DNA of 64,000 bases from Streptomyces iranensis (GCF_017874715.1 NZ_JAGGLR010000006.1:62001-126000), one strand, 5' to 3'; shown: positions 51,447 through 61,834, counted from the stretch's first letter. The notes: generated by a model not told the origin, from the letters alone. Translations and numbers: made by a program.

Positions 51447-53861
51447 CTAGCGGCCCGTGCTCACCCGGTCCCGCGCCTTCTCCCCCTCTCCCTGACCTCC
51501 GTCCTCACCACGAGGCCCGCCCTTGCCGCGTGCCCCGTCCTCACCACGAGGTCCGCCCTTGCCGCCGCACCGGCGATCGTCGGCCTCGCCTCCGGTGGCG
51601 GCATCCGCGCCGGCCCCGGAGTCCCCGCGGCGTTCGGCGGGGGTGGATTCCCCCTCACTCAGCCCGAACCGGGTGTGCAGCCGGCGCAGCGGGCCCGGGG
51701 CCCACCAAGTGGCCCGGCCGGTCAGCTTCATCACCGCCGGCACCAGCAGCCCGCGCACCACCATCGCGTCCATCAGCACGGCCAGGGCGATACCCAGCCC
51801 CAGCATCTTGGTGTTGGTGACCCGCGAGGTGCCGATGCCCACCATCACCACGGCGAGGATCAGCGCCGCCGCCGTGATCAGGCCGCCGGTGCGCCGCAGC
51901 CCGAACTCCACCGCCGCCTGATGGTCCCCGGTGCGGTCGTACTCCTCCTTGATCCGGGAGAGCAGGAAGACCCCGTAGTCCATGGAGAGCCCGAAGGCGA
52001 CGCAGAACATCAGGACGGGCAGGGTGGTCTCGATATCGCCGGAGGTGGTGAAGGAGAGCGGACCGGACAGATGCCCGTCCTGGAAGACCCACACCACCGC
52101 GCCGAACATCGCCGTCAGACTGAGCGCGTTGAGCAGCACTGCCTGAATCGGTATCAGCACGCTGCCGGTGAGCAGGAAGACCAGCAGCAGGGTGACGGCG
52201 ACGATGATGGCCGCGGCCCAGGGCAGCCGATCGGCTATGGAGTCCTTGGTGTCCACCAGGACGGCGGCGGTGCCGGTCGCCGAGGTGGTGAACGACGGCT
52301 CCTGGGCGCGGATCGTCCGCACCAGATCCTGGCTGGCGGTGTCCACGGCCTCGCCCTTGGGCTGCACGGTGATCTCCGCCGAGCCATCGGACAGCCGCGC
52401 CGCCTCCGCCGGCCCCGGCTCGGCCACCCGCCGCCCGTCGGCGAACCGGCCCGCCGGACTGTCCACCCGCAGCACCTGGGGGAGGGCGGAGACCTTGGCG
52501 CTGTAGTCGGCGAGGGCGTTGGTGCCGCTGCCGGTGCCCTCGGCGAGAACCTCCACCGCGCCCCCGGGACCGCCGGGGAACCCCTCCCGGACGTGCTGCT
52601 GCACCACATGGGACTCGGCGCTCGACGGCAGCTGACGGTCGTCCGCGGTGCCGAACTCCACCCTCAGGAACGGCAGTCCCAGCGCGACCAGACCGGCGAC
52701 GGTGGCCAGCGCGAACACCGGGGCGCGCCGCATCACCAGCCGCGCGAGCCGCGCCCAGCCCGCTCCGGGCTCACCGCCGCGGGCCGGGCGGCCACGGCGC
52801 AGCAGCCGGGTGAGATCCAGTGCGTTGACCCGGTCGCCCAGGAGGATGAGCGCCGCGGGCAGGACCACCAGGGCCGCGGTGGCGGCGATCAGCACCACCG
52901 CGATCCCCGCATAGGCGAAGGAGCGCAGGAAGTACTGCGGGAAGACCAGCATGGCGGCGAGCGAGGCGGCGACGGTCAGCGCAGAGAAGAGCACGGTGCG
53001 CCCGGCGGTGCGCAGCGTGGCCGCGACAGCGGGCAGCTTCTCCGCGCCCCGGCCCAGCTCCTCGCGGAAGCGGCGCACGATGAACAGGGCATAGTCGATG
53101 GCGAGTCCGAGGCCGAGCGCGGTGGTCAGGTTCTGCGCGAAGACCGAGACATCGGTGAGCTCGGTGAGCCCGCGCAGCACCGCGTCGGTGCCGAGGATCG
53201 CGATAATGCCGACGCCGAGCGGCAGCAGGGCGGCCACGGCGCTGCCGAAGACCATGACGAGCAGCACCAGGGTGATGGGCAGGGCGATCATCTCGGCCCG
53301 CAGCAGATCCTCCTGGATGGTGGACTGCAGCTCATGGCGGACCGCGACCATCCCGCCGACCCGCACCTCGACCGGGCCGTGGGCGCCCCGGTAGTGGGGC
53401 GCTATGCGCTCCAGCGCCTTGCCCGCCGCCGACTCATCGCCCAGGATCCGCGCGGCGATGATCGCCTCGCCCCGGTCCCGGGCGCGAAGCGAGGGCGCGC
53501 CGGTGGTCCAGTACGAGGTGACCCCGGTGACCGCCTTCTCGTCCGAGAGCTTCTTGGTCAGGGACCGGGCCTCGGCGGCGACGGCCGGATCGTCCACGGT
53601 CTTCTTACCGCTGTCCACGAGCAGGATCAGATTGGGCTGGGAGGCGGGGAAGCGCTTCTCGAGCGCCTTGGTGGCATACGCGGACTCGGACGCGGGGTCC
53701 TCCCAGCCGCCGCTTCCCATCCGGTCGGCGACCCCACTCCCGGCTACGACGGCCAGCGCGGTGAAGATCAAAGCGATCAGCAGAGACAGCCGAGGACGCG
53801 CCGTGACCAGGCGGGTCCACCCTCCGATCCGGTCGTCGGGTGGGCGGTTGACATCGGTCAT
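51447..53861 (-). CDS. MMPL/RND-family membrane transporter
   Basis: Large lipid- or drug-exporter-like protein of 804 residues. It has two repeats, each with one helix, a big external domain and a block of five to six helices, twelve helices in all. MMPL hallmarks are GLAIDYALFIVRRFREEL in the first repeat and FGLSMDYGVFLLSRIKEEYDRTGD in the second, with the membrane Asp residues expected for proton coupling. The C-terminal tail is low-complexity (repeated GKGGPRGEDG) and encoded by a tandem DNA repeat at about 51499-51566. It is divergent from a TetR gene, which probably represses it. Confidence 0.93.
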   Translation of the reverse strand: MTDVNRPPDDRIGGWTRLVTARPRLSLLIALIFTALAVVAGSGVADRMGSGGWEDPASESAYATKALEKRFPASQPNLILLVDSGKKTVDDPAVAAEARSLTKKLSDEKAVTGVTSYWTTGAPSLRARDRGEAIIAARILGDESAAGKALERIAPHYRGAHGPVEVRVGGMVAVRHELQSTIQEDLLRAEMIALPITLVLLVMVFGSAVAALLPLGVGIIAILGTDAVLRGLTELTDVSVFAQNLTTALGLGLAIDYALFIVRRFREELGRGAEKLPAVAATLRTAGRTVLFSALTVAASLAAMLVFPQYFLRSFAYAGIAVVLIAATAALVVLPAALILLGDRVNALDLTRLLRRGRPARGGEPGAGWARLARLVMRRAPVFALATVAGLVALGLPFLRVEFGTADDRQLPSSAESHVVQQHVREGFPGGPGGAVEVLAEGTGSGTNALADYSAKVSALPQVLRVDSPAGRFADGRRVAEPGPAEAARLSDGSAEITVQPKGEAVDTASQDLVRTIRAQEPSFTTSATGTAAVLVDTKDSIADRLPWAAAIIVAVTLLLVFLLTGSVLIPIQAVLLNALSLTAMFGAVVWVFQDGHLSGPLSFTTSGDIETTLPVLMFCVAFGLSMDYGVFLLSRIKEEYDRTGDHQAAVEFGLRRTGGLITAAALILAVVMVGIGTSRVTNTKMLGLGIALAVLMDAMVVRGLLVPAVMKLTGRATWWAPGPLRRLHTRFGLSEGESTPAERRGDSGAGADAATGGEADDRRCGGKGGPRGEDGARGKGGPRGEDGGQGEGEKARDRVSTGR
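51499..51566 (-). repeat. Tandem repeat in the MMPL C-terminal tail
   Basis: Two units of about 33 bp (cctcaccacgaggyccgccc...) encode repeated Gly-Lys-Gly-Gly-Pro-Arg-Gly-Glu-Asp-Gly segments. Confidence 0.75.
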
Positions 53862-53943
53862 GGCGCGGTGTCCCCTTCACCTGTGCCCCATGCCGCCACC
53901 AAATGTCCGTAGGCAGCACGGGTCGCTGATTACCATGGGCGGT

Positions 53944-53996
53944 AAACACGAGCGGCCGCTCGCGTTTCTCAAGAATGCGAGCGGGCGCTCGTGTTT
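53944..53996. promoter_or_regulatory. Nested palindromic TetR operator
   Basis: The left arm aaacacgagcggccgctcgc (53944-53963) and right arm gcgagcgggcgctcgtgttt (53977-53996) are complementary except at one position. Each arm is also internally palindromic around cgagcg...cgctcg. It lies between the divergent MMPL and TetR genes, where a TetR dimer pair would block both promoters. Confidence 0.75.
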
Positions 53997-54028
53997 GTCA
54001 ATCGAACACGGAGAGCCGGGGAAAACAG

Positions 54029-54688
54029 GTGAGCGAGAGCAAGGCGGGCCAGCCCGACGAGACGGCGAAGCCGCGCCGCAGACAGGCGCGCGGCGAACGC
54101 CGGATCCAGCAACTGCTCGACGCCGCCGCCAGCGTCTTCTGCCGCGCCGGCTACACCTCCGCGAGCACCAACGCCATCGCCCGCGAGGCCGGGGTCTCCC
54201 CCGGCACGCTGTACCAGTTCTTCCCGAACAAGGAGGCCATCGCCGTCGAACTCGGCGAGCGCCTCAACCGCCGGATGCTGGAGACCCACGGAGTGGTCTT
54301 CACCCTCGAGAACGCCGCGCTGCCGCTGCGCGAACTGATCGACGCGGTCCTCGACCCGATGATCGAGTTCAACTGTGCGAACCCCGCCTTCCTGACCCTG
54401 CTCCAGTCGTCCGACGCACCGGGCCACTTCCTCGAGGAGCACGCCGCCCTGCACGACTCGATCCAGGACCGCATCGGCGAGCTGATCGGCGTCCGCAACC
54501 CCGGCCTCTCCCCCGAGCGCCGCACCCACACCGCGAACATGGCGTTCGCCCTGTTCAAGGCCGGGCTGGGGCTGATCCTCGGCCATGAGGGCGCGGAACG
54601 GGAGGCGTACGTCGCGGAGTTGAAGACCGCCCTGTACGGCTATCTCGCCCCGGTGCTCGGCACCGAGGGAGCCCCCGCCCGGCCCTGA
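54029..54688 (+). CDS. TetR/AcrR-family transcriptional repressor
   Basis: A 219-residue regulator. The N-terminal helix-turn-helix (about residues 25-70) contains STNAIAREAGVSPGTLYQFFPNKEAI, the standard TetR recognition segment; the rest is a helical ligand-binding domain. The GTG at 54029 is selected because GGGG lies seven bases upstream and the family normally begins shortly before the RRIQQLLDAA helix. It is divergent from the MMPL transporter across a strong palindrome, so control of that exporter and of itself is likely. Confidence 0.92.
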   Translation: MSESKAGQPDETAKPRRRQARGERRIQQLLDAAASVFCRAGYTSASTNAIAREAGVSPGTLYQFFPNKEAIAVELGERLNRRMLETHGVVFTLENAALPLRELIDAVLDPMIEFNCANPAFLTLLQSSDAPGHFLEEHAALHDSIQDRIGELIGVRNPGLSPERRTHTANMAFALFKAGLGLILGHEGAEREAYVAELKTALYGYLAPVLGTEGAPARP

Positions 54689-54796
54689 CCCCCGCGCCAC
54701 ACCCCGTCACCCGCCCCTCCCCCGCCCCGGGCCGCGGAGGGGTGTGCGCGGGCGCACCACACCCATCACCGACCGGCGCACCACCGGCTTCCATCC

Positions 54797-54813
54797 ATAC
54801 CCCCTAGGGGTAT
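54797..54813. promoter_or_regulatory. CsoR-type copper operator
   Basis: The 17-bp palindrome ataccccctaggggtat matches the TACCCC-n3-GGGGTA form bound by the copper sensor CsoR in actinobacteria, and overlaps the likely promoter (TATAGA directly after) of the copper chaperone gene. CsoR itself is not in the window. Confidence 0.8.
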
Positions 54814-54897
54814 AGAGTGGGGATTGCCAGGAGACGCTGAGGCATTCCGGCGCCTCCTGCGCACCGACCGTCACGCTTCCCCACACAGGAGAACCCC

Positions 54898-55122
54898 ATG
54901 AGCTCCGAGGCAGTCACCACCGTCTACAAGGTGACCGGTATGACCTGCGGCCACTGCGAAGGCGCCGTCACCGAGGAGATCAGCGCCCTCGACGGCGTGG
55001 CCTCCGTCAAGGCCGTGGCGTCCACCGGCCAGGTCACCGTGGTCTCGGCCGCCCCGCTGGACGACGAGAACGTCCGCGCCGCCGTGGACGAGGCGGGCTA
55101 CGAGCTCGCCGGCCGGGCCTGA
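54898..55122 (+). CDS. copZ: Copper chaperone (CopZ-like, HMA domain)
   Basis: A 74-residue cytosolic metallochaperone consisting of a single heavy-metal-associated domain. The metal site GMTCGHC has Cys17 and Cys20. It should pass Cu(I) to the P-type ATPase encoded 87 bp downstream. An AGGAG ribosome binding site precedes the ATG, and a CsoR-like operator lies about 85 bp upstream. Confidence 0.93.
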   Translation: MSSEAVTTVYKVTGMTCGHCEGAVTEEISALDGVASVKAVASTGQVTVVSAAPLDDENVRAAVDEAGYELAGRA

Positions 55123-55209
55123 GCGAGCCCCCACCAAACCCCCGCCGGACCGTGCCGCCCTGCTCATACAGTCGCCGTACGGCCCGGCCCTCCTCCCAGG
55201 AGACCAGAC

Positions 55210-57519
55210 ATGACCAGCACGGCACCGCCCGCCGGGCCCGCCGCCGACACCACGGCGACGGCCGGCGGGCCCTCGCAGGTCGAGCTCGCCATCGGCGGGA
55301 TGACCTGTGCGTCCTGCGCCGCCCGTGTCGAGAAGAAGCTCAACCGCCTCGGCGGCGTCACCGCCACGGTGAACTTCGCCACCGAGAAGGCCAAGGTGTC
55401 CTACGGCGAAGGGATCGAGGTCGCCGACCTGATCGCCACCGTCGTCAAAACCGGGTACACCGCCGAGGAACCGCGCCCCGCAGTGCCCGAGCCCCGCGCC
55501 CCCGAGGGCGCCGCCGCACCGGAGGCCGACCCGCGCGGCGAGGCCGCGCCGGACTCCCTGCGCCACCGCATGCTCGTCTCCCTCGTGCTGTCCCTACCCG
55601 TGGTGGTGCTGGCGATGGTGCCGTCCCTCCAGTTCGACAACTGGCAGTGGCTCTCGCTCACCCTCGCCGCGCCGGTCGTCGTCTGGGGCGGTGCGCCCTT
55701 CCACAAGGCCGCCTGGACGAACGCCCGGCACGGCGCGGCCACCATGGACACCCTCGTCTCCATCGGCACCCTGGCGGCCCTCGGCTGGTCCGCATGGGCG
55801 CTGTTCTTCGGCGACGCGGGCATGCCCGGTATGCGGCACGGCTTCGACCTCACCGTCTCCCGCACCGACGGATCGTCCTCGATCTACCTGGAGGCGGCGG
55901 CCGGAGTGACCGCGCTGATCCTCCTCGGCCGCCATCTGGAGGCGAGGTCCAAGCGGCGGGCGGGCGCGGCGCTGCGCGCGCTGCTGGAGCTCGGCGCCAA
56001 GGACGTGGCCGTACTGCACGGAGGGCTCGAGGTACGGATCCCCGTCGGTGAGCTGGCGATCGGCGACCGCTTCGTGGTGCGGCCCGGTGAGAAGATCGCC
56101 ACCGACGGCACGGTCGTCGAGGGCTCCTCCGCCGTGGACGCCTCGATGCTGACCGGCGAGTCGGTGCCGGTGGACGTGGGGGTCGGCGACGCGGTGGCGG
56201 GCGCGACCGTCAACACGTCGGGCCGGATCGTGGTCGAGGCCACCCGGGTCGGCGCGGACACCCAGCTGTCCCGTATGGCCAAGCTGGTCGAGGACGCGCA
56301 GAACGGCAAGGCCGAGGTGCAGCGGCTCGCCGACCGGGTCTCGGGGATCTTCGTACCGATCGTGCTGCTGATCGCCGTCGGCACCCTGCTGGGCTGGCTG
56401 CTCACCACGGGCGCCCCGGCCGCCGCCTTCACCGCGGCCGTCGCCGTCCTGATCATCGCCTGCCCCTGCGCCCTGGGCCTGGCCACCCCGACCGCGCTCA
56501 TGGTCGGCACCGGCCGCGGCGCCCAGCTGGGCATCCTGATCAAGGGGCCCGAGGTACTGGAGTCCACGCGCCGGGTGGACACCGTCGTGCTGGACAAGAC
56601 CGGCACGGTGACGGCCGGGCAGATGCGGCTGCGCGGAGCCGTCACGGCGCCCGGAGTGGACGAGCGGGAGCTGCTACGGCTCGCGGGCGCCCTGGAGCAC
56701 GCCTCGGAGCACCCGATCGCGCGGGCCATCGCGGACGGCGCGGCCGAGCGGATCGGCGACCTCCCGGCGCCCGCGGACTTCCGCTCCGAGCCCGGCCTCG
56801 GGGTCCAGGGCACGGTGGACGGCCACGCGGTGCTGGTCGGCCGCGAGAAGCTGCTCGGCGCCTGGGCCATCGAGCTGCCCGGGGACCTCGCGACCGCCAA
56901 GGCGGCGGCCGAGTCCGAGGGGCAGACGGCGGTCGCGGTGGCCTGGGACGGCGAGGCGCGCGGCGTCCTCCTGGCGGCCGACGCCGTCAAGGAGACCAGC
57001 GCCGAGGCGGTCGCCCAGCTGCGGGCGCTCGGCCTCACCCCGATACTGCTGACCGGCGACAACCGGCTGGTCGCCGAGGCGGTGGCCCGCGACGTCGGCA
57101 TCGACAAGGTCATCGCCGAGGTGCTGCCGCAGGACAAGGTGGACGTGGTGAAGCGGCTGCAGGACGAGGGCCGTACGGTCGCCATGGTGGGCGACGGGGT
57201 CAACGACGCGGCCGCCCTCGCCACCGCCGACCTGGGGCTCGCGATGGGCACGGGCACTGACGCGGCCATCGAGTCCGGGGATCTGACCCTGGTCCGGGGC
57301 GATCTGCGGGTGGCGGCGGACGCGATCCGGCTGGCGCGCAGGACCCTCGGCACCATCAAGGGCAATCTCTTCTGGGCCTTCGGCTACAACGTCGCCGCGC
57401 TGCCGCTCGCCGCGGCCGGACTGCTGAACCCGATGATCGCGGGAGCCGCCATGGCGTTCTCGTCCGTGTTCGTGGTGACGAACAGTCTGCGACTGCGGAC
57501 CTTCACAGCATCCACATAG
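55210..57519 (+). CDS. copA: Copper-exporting P1B-type ATPase (CopA-like)
   Basis: Membrane copper pump of 769 residues. One N-terminal HMA domain (GMTCASC, Cys33 and Cys36) precedes eight predicted transmembrane helices. The Cu(I)-type CPC motif is at about residues 418-420, the phosphorylated Asp462 is in DKTGT, the P1B-specific HP pair is about residues 501-502, and GDGVND is about 661-666. It is in one unit with the chaperone gene and probably CsoR-controlled. A 9-bp hairpin at about 57562-57587 may terminate it. Confidence 0.95.
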   Translation: MTSTAPPAGPAADTTATAGGPSQVELAIGGMTCASCAARVEKKLNRLGGVTATVNFATEKAKVSYGEGIEVADLIATVVKTGYTAEEPRPAVPEPRAPEGAAAPEADPRGEAAPDSLRHRMLVSLVLSLPVVVLAMVPSLQFDNWQWLSLTLAAPVVVWGGAPFHKAAWTNARHGAATMDTLVSIGTLAALGWSAWALFFGDAGMPGMRHGFDLTVSRTDGSSSIYLEAAAGVTALILLGRHLEARSKRRAGAALRALLELGAKDVAVLHGGLEVRIPVGELAIGDRFVVRPGEKIATDGTVVEGSSAVDASMLTGESVPVDVGVGDAVAGATVNTSGRIVVEATRVGADTQLSRMAKLVEDAQNGKAEVQRLADRVSGIFVPIVLLIAVGTLLGWLLTTGAPAAAFTAAVAVLIIACPCALGLATPTALMVGTGRGAQLGILIKGPEVLESTRRVDTVVLDKTGTVTAGQMRLRGAVTAPGVDERELLRLAGALEHASEHPIARAIADGAAERIGDLPAPADFRSEPGLGVQGTVDGHAVLVGREKLLGAWAIELPGDLATAKAAAESEGQTAVAVAWDGEARGVLLAADAVKETSAEAVAQLRALGLTPILLTGDNRLVAEAVARDVGIDKVIAEVLPQDKVDVVKRLQDEGRTVAMVGDGVNDAAALATADLGLAMGTGTDAAIESGDLTLVRGDLRVAADAIRLARRTLGTIKGNLFWAFGYNVAALPLAAAGLLNPMIAGAAMAFSSVFVVTNSLRLRTFTAST

Positions 57520-57851
57520 ATTCACCAAGTCCCCATAAGCCGCACAACACCCATACGGCGGAGCCTTGATCTTCAAATCGAGGCTCTTGCCCTTTTATGG
57601 CCCTTATGACAAGAGACGCAGATCACAGGCAACCCAACGTAACCATTGCGGGGGGTCGCGAGTCTAATGGGACGGTGGGGATACGTCTTGGGGGACGGAT
57701 CCTGCTACGCGTAGCCGGGACGACGTACTCGGGGAGCTTTGAGCGGCCCTCCCGTAGGTACGCGTCCCGGCAGATCGCGTCGCCAAACGGCCCGCAAGGG
57801 CCCGTAGACACCCGGCCGGATCCCGTGGGGGGAATCCGCTCCGGGGCAAGG

Positions 57852-57898
57852 GAAGCGCCCCGCTCCGACCCGTGGGGGGATCGGCAGCGGGGCGCTTC
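57852..57898. terminator. Bidirectional hairpin between copA and citrate synthase
   Basis: A perfect 13-bp stem (gaagcgccccgct and its complement at 57886-57898) lies in the 444-bp gap between convergent genes. A second hairpin (tgccccc...gggggca, 57915-57942) sits just after the citrate synthase stop. The remaining part of the gap (57600-57850) shows no gene I can support. Confidence 0.75.
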
Positions 57899-57963
57899 TC
57901 GCTTGTACGCGAAATGCCCCCGGCCCAAGTGGGACGGGGGCACCCGGAGACGCAGACGTTGCT

Positions 57964-59253
57964 CTAGCGCTCCTCGACCGGGACGAAGTCGCGCTCAACC
58001 ACACCCGTGTAGATCTGGCGGGGGCGGCCGATGCGGGAGCCCGGCTCTTTGATCATTTCGTGCCACTGGGCGATCCAGCCCGGCAGCCGGCCCAGCGCGA
58101 ACAGCACGGTGAACATCTCGGTCGGGAAGCCCATCGCCCGGTAGATCAGACCGGTGTAGAAGTCCACGTTCGGGTAGAGCTTGCGCTCCACGAAGTAGTC
58201 GTCCGCGAGCGCGTGCTCCTCCAGCTTGAGCGCGATGTCGAGCAGCTCGTCGGACTTGCCGAGCGCGGAGAGGACATCGTGCGCCGCCGACTTGATGATC
58301 TTCGCCCGGGGGTCGAAGTTCTTGTAGACGCGGTGCCCGAAGCCCATGAGCTTCACGCCGTCTTCCTTGTTCTTCACCTTGCGGATGAAGGTGTCGACGT
58401 CGCCGCCCGAAGCCTGGATGCCCTCGAGCATCTCCAGCACGGACTGGTTGGCGCCGCCATGCAGGGGGCCCCACAGGGCGTTGATGCCCGCCGAGATGGA
58501 GGCGAACATATTGGCCTGCGAGGAGCCGACCAGCCGGACCGTGGAGGTCGAACAGTTCTGCTCGTGGTCGGCGTGCAGAATCAGCAGCTTGTCGAGCGCG
58601 GAGACCACGGTCGGGTCGAGGTCGTACTCCTGCGCGGGGACCGAGAAGGTCATCCGGAGGAAGTTCTCGACATAGCCGAGGTCATTGCGCGGGTAGACAA
58701 AGGGGTGGCCGACCGACTTCTTGTACGCATAAGCGGCAATGGTCGGCAGCTTGGCCAGCAGCCGGGTCGTCGAGAGATTGCGCTGCTTCTCGTCGAAGGG
58801 GTTGTGGCTGTCCTGATAGAAGGTCGACAGCGCGCTGACCACGGAGGACAGCATCGCCATCGGGTGGGCGTCACGCGGGAAGCCGTCGTAGAACCGTTTG
58901 ACGTCCTCGTGCAACAGGGTGTGGCGGGTGATGTCCTCACGGAAGGCCGCCAGTTCATCGACGGTCGGCAGCTCCCCGTTGATCAGCAGGAAGGCGGTCT
59001 CCAGGAAGGAGGCGCGCTCCGCCAGCTGCTCGATGGGGTAGCCGCGATAGCGCAGGATGCCCTGCTCACCGTCCAGATAGGTGATCGCGGATTTGTACGC
59101 GGCGGTGTTGCCGTAACCGGAGTCCAGGGTCACCAGACCGGTCTGGGCGCGCAGCTTGCCGATGTCGAAGCCCTTGTCGCCGACGGTGCTGTCGACCACC
59201 GGGTAGGTGTACTCGCCGTCCCCGTACCGCAGTACTACAGAGTTGTCGCTCAC
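57964..59253 (-). CDS. gltA: Citrate synthase
   Basis: Condenses acetyl-CoA and oxaloacetate in the TCA cycle; 429 residues, a normal length for the hexameric bacterial type. Active-site segments are WGPLHGGAN (about residues 258-266) and GFGHRVYKNFDPRA (about 303-316). The GTG at 59253 (VSDNSVVLRYGDGEY) is preceded by GAGGG six bases upstream and matches the usual N terminus; an upstream in-frame extension is unlikely. Two hairpins follow the stop. Confidence 0.95.
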   Translation of the reverse strand: MSDNSVVLRYGDGEYTYPVVDSTVGDKGFDIGKLRAQTGLVTLDSGYGNTAAYKSAITYLDGEQGILRYRGYPIEQLAERASFLETAFLLINGELPTVDELAAFREDITRHTLLHEDVKRFYDGFPRDAHPMAMLSSVVSALSTFYQDSHNPFDEKQRNLSTTRLLAKLPTIAAYAYKKSVGHPFVYPRNDLGYVENFLRMTFSVPAQEYDLDPTVVSALDKLLILHADHEQNCSTSTVRLVGSSQANMFASISAGINALWGPLHGGANQSVLEMLEGIQASGGDVDTFIRKVKNKEDGVKLMGFGHRVYKNFDPRAKIIKSAAHDVLSALGKSDELLDIALKLEEHALADDYFVERKLYPNVDFYTGLIYRAMGFPTEMFTVLFALGRLPGWIAQWHEMIKEPGSRIGRPRQIYTGVVERDFVPVEER

Positions 59254-59404
59254 GTCATCCCTCACCGACGTCTGGTTCTCTTCTTCGAGGTGCCCTGACT
59301 CCCCCCACCTTCCCCTACTCGGGTAGCGAACGTGCACTCGGGGTCGGCCGAAGAGCCTTTTGGCGGCACTCAGTGCCGCCTTCACGGCCATCCTGCCCCG
59401 TTCG

Positions 59405-61648
59405 TCATCGTTCGGAAACCCATCTGACACGCTCGACTGTCACATCGCCGCCGAGTCGGTGATCCAGCGCGGTGCAGCGCCTGCCCGCCGAGACGGTGCG
59501 CACCGCCTGCCCCAGCGCGCGGCGCGAGCCGACCAGCACCACAAGGCGCTTGGCACGGGTCACGGCCGTGTACAGGAGGTTGCGCTGCAGCATCATCCAG
59601 GCCCCGGTGGTCACCGGGATCACGACGGCCGGGTACTCACTGCCCTGTGACCGGTGGATGGTCACCGCATAGGCATGAGCCAGCTCGTCCAGCTCGTCGA
59701 AGTCGTACGGTACCTCCTCGTCCTCGTCCGTCCGCACGGTCAGCCGCTGCTCATCGGTGTCGAGTGAGGTGACGACGCCAACCGTGCCGTTGAAGACCCC
59801 GTTGGCCCCTTTCTCATAATTGTTACGGATCTGGGTCACCTTGTCGCCGACGCGGAAGACCCGGCCGCCGACGCGGCGCTCCGGGAGGTCCGGGCGGGCC
59901 GGGGTGATGGCCTGCTGAAGCAGTCCGTTGAGCGTGCCGGCGCCCGCCGGGCCGCGGTGCATCGGGGCCAGAACCTGCACGTCACGGCGGGGGTCGAGGC
60001 CGAACTTCGCGGGGATGCGGCGGGCCGCGACATCGACCGTGAGCCGCCCCGCCTCCTCGGTGTCGTCCTCGACGAAGAGGAAGAAGTCGGACAGGCCCTG
60101 GGTGACCGGCGGCACTCCCTCGTTGATCCGGTGGGCGTTGGTGACCACTCCGGACTGCTGGGCCTGGCGGAAGATCCGGGTCAGCCGCACCGCGGGGACG
60201 GGGCTGCCGGGGGCCAGCAGATCGCGCAGCACCTCCCCGGCGCCCACGCTCGGCAGCTGGTCCACATCGCCGACGAAGAGCAGATGGGCACCGGGCGGGA
60301 CGGCCTTGACCAGCTTGTTGGCCAGCAGCAGATCGAGCATGGACGCCTCGTCGACCACCACCAGGTCCGCGTCGAGCGGGCGGTCCCTGTCGTACGCCGC
60401 GTCCCCGCCGGGCTTGAGCTCCAGCAGGCGGTGGACGGTGGACGCCTCGGCGCCGGTCAGCTCGGACAGCCGCTTGGCGGCCCGGCCGGTGGGCGCCGCG
60501 AGCACCACCTTGGCCCTCTTGGCGCGGGCCAGCTCCACCACGGACCGCACGGTGAAGGACTTGCCGCAACCGGGCCCGCCGGTGAGCACCGCGACCCTCT
60601 CGGTCAGCGCGAGCCGCACCGCCTCGCTCTGCTCGGGCGCCAGGTCGGCGCCGGTGCGGTCGGCCAGCCAGCCGAGCGCCTTGTCCCAGTCGACGCCCCG
60701 GAAGGCGGGCATCCGGTCCTCCTCGGTGCGCAGCAGCCGCAGCACCTGGCCCGCGAGGGAGATCTCGGCACGGTGGAAGGGCACCAGATAGACGGCGGAG
60801 ACCGGCTCGCCGTCCGCCGGGCCCGGGACCGGCTCGCGCACCACGCCCTCGTCCTCGGCCGCGAGCTCGCCCAGGCAGTCGATGACCAGGCCGGTGTCCA
60901 CCTGGAGCAACTTGACCGCGTCCGCGATGAGTTGCTCCTCGGGGAGATAGCAGTGGCCCTGGTCGGCGGACTGGGACAGCGCGTACTGCAGACCGGCCTT
61001 CACCCGGGCGGGGCTGTCATGGGGGATGCCGACCGACTGGGCGATCTTGTCGGCGGTGAGGAAGCCGATGCCCCAGACGTCGGCCGCCAGCCGGTACGGC
61101 TCGTTCTTCACGACCGAGATCGAGGCGTCGCCGTACTTCTTGTAGATCCGCACCGCGATGGAGGTGGAGACGCCGACCCCCTGGAGGAAGACCATCACCT
61201 CCTTGATGGCCTTCTGCTCCTCCCAGGCGGCGGCGATCATCTTGGTGCGCTTGGGGCCGAGGCCGGGGACCTCGACCAGCCGCTTGGGCTCCTGTTCGAT
61301 GACGTCGAGGGTGTCGACGCCGAAGTGCTCGGTGATCCGGTCGGCGATCCGGGGGCCGATGCCCTTGATCAGCCCGGAGCCGAGATAGCGCCGGATGCCC
61401 TGGACGGTGGCGGGGAGGACGGTCTGGTAGTTCTCGACCGTGAACTGTTTGCCATATTGCGGATGGGAACCCCAGCGGCCCTCCATCCGCAGCGACTCGC
61501 CCGGCTGGGCGCCCAGCAGCGAGCCGACGACGGTGAGCAGATCGCCGGAGCCACGGCCGGTGTCGACCCGCGCGACCGTGTAGCCGTTCTCCTCATTGGC
61601 GTAGGTGATCCGCTCCAGGACCCCTTCCACCACCGCGAGTTTGAGCAT
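59405..61648 (-). CDS. recD2: ATP-dependent RecD2-like DNA helicase
   Basis: Superfamily 1B helicase of 747 residues. The N-terminal OB-like part (residues 1-80) and helix-hairpin-helix segments (IKGIGPRIADRI, VPGLGPKRTKMI) identify the RecD2 class rather than RecBCD RecD. Walker A GGPGCGKS is at about residues 356-363, Walker B VVVDEASML about 425-433, and the C-terminal motif has AVTIHRSQGSEYPAV and NLLYTAVTRAK. The start ATG (MLKLAVVEGVLERITYANEE) matches the family; the longer frame to 61801 runs into the operators of the divergent LacI gene. Confidence 0.93.
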   Translation of the reverse strand: MLKLAVVEGVLERITYANEENGYTVARVDTGRGSGDLLTVVGSLLGAQPGESLRMEGRWGSHPQYGKQFTVENYQTVLPATVQGIRRYLGSGLIKGIGPRIADRITEHFGVDTLDVIEQEPKRLVEVPGLGPKRTKMIAAAWEEQKAIKEVMVFLQGVGVSTSIAVRIYKKYGDASISVVKNEPYRLAADVWGIGFLTADKIAQSVGIPHDSPARVKAGLQYALSQSADQGHCYLPEEQLIADAVKLLQVDTGLVIDCLGELAAEDEGVVREPVPGPADGEPVSAVYLVPFHRAEISLAGQVLRLLRTEEDRMPAFRGVDWDKALGWLADRTGADLAPEQSEAVRLALTERVAVLTGGPGCGKSFTVRSVVELARAKRAKVVLAAPTGRAAKRLSELTGAEASTVHRLLELKPGGDAAYDRDRPLDADLVVVDEASMLDLLLANKLVKAVPPGAHLLFVGDVDQLPSVGAGEVLRDLLAPGSPVPAVRLTRIFRQAQQSGVVTNAHRINEGVPPVTQGLSDFFLFVEDDTEEAGRLTVDVAARRIPAKFGLDPRRDVQVLAPMHRGPAGAGTLNGLLQQAITPARPDLPERRVGGRVFRVGDKVTQIRNNYEKGANGVFNGTVGVVTSLDTDEQRLTVRTDEDEEVPYDFDELDELAHAYAVTIHRSQGSEYPAVVIPVTTGAWMMLQRNLLYTAVTRAKRLVVLVGSRRALGQAVRTVSAGRRCTALDHRLGGDVTVERVRWVSER

Positions 61649-61786
61649 GCCCCGACCGTACCGCCGGGAGCCGACAGGCGGTTCGGGCCTGTGGACAACG
61701 TCCGTGGGGAAGGAACGCGGGTGTGTCTTCCGCGGCGGAATATCACGATCCGGTTTCACCGGGGGCCAACCCCTTGCCTCCTTCCA

Positions 61787-61820
61787 TGTAATCGATTCCA
61801 ATCACATGTAATCGATTCCA
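61787..61820. promoter_or_regulatory. Twin LacI-family operators
   Basis: tgtaatcgattcca occurs at 61787-61800 and 61807-61820, exactly 20 bp apart, and fits the TGNAANCGNTTNCA consensus of LacI-family regulators. The second copy lies directly before AAGGAGG and the LacI start, so autoregulation is likely. Confidence 0.85.
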
Positions 61821-61834
61821 CAAGGAGGTGGACG

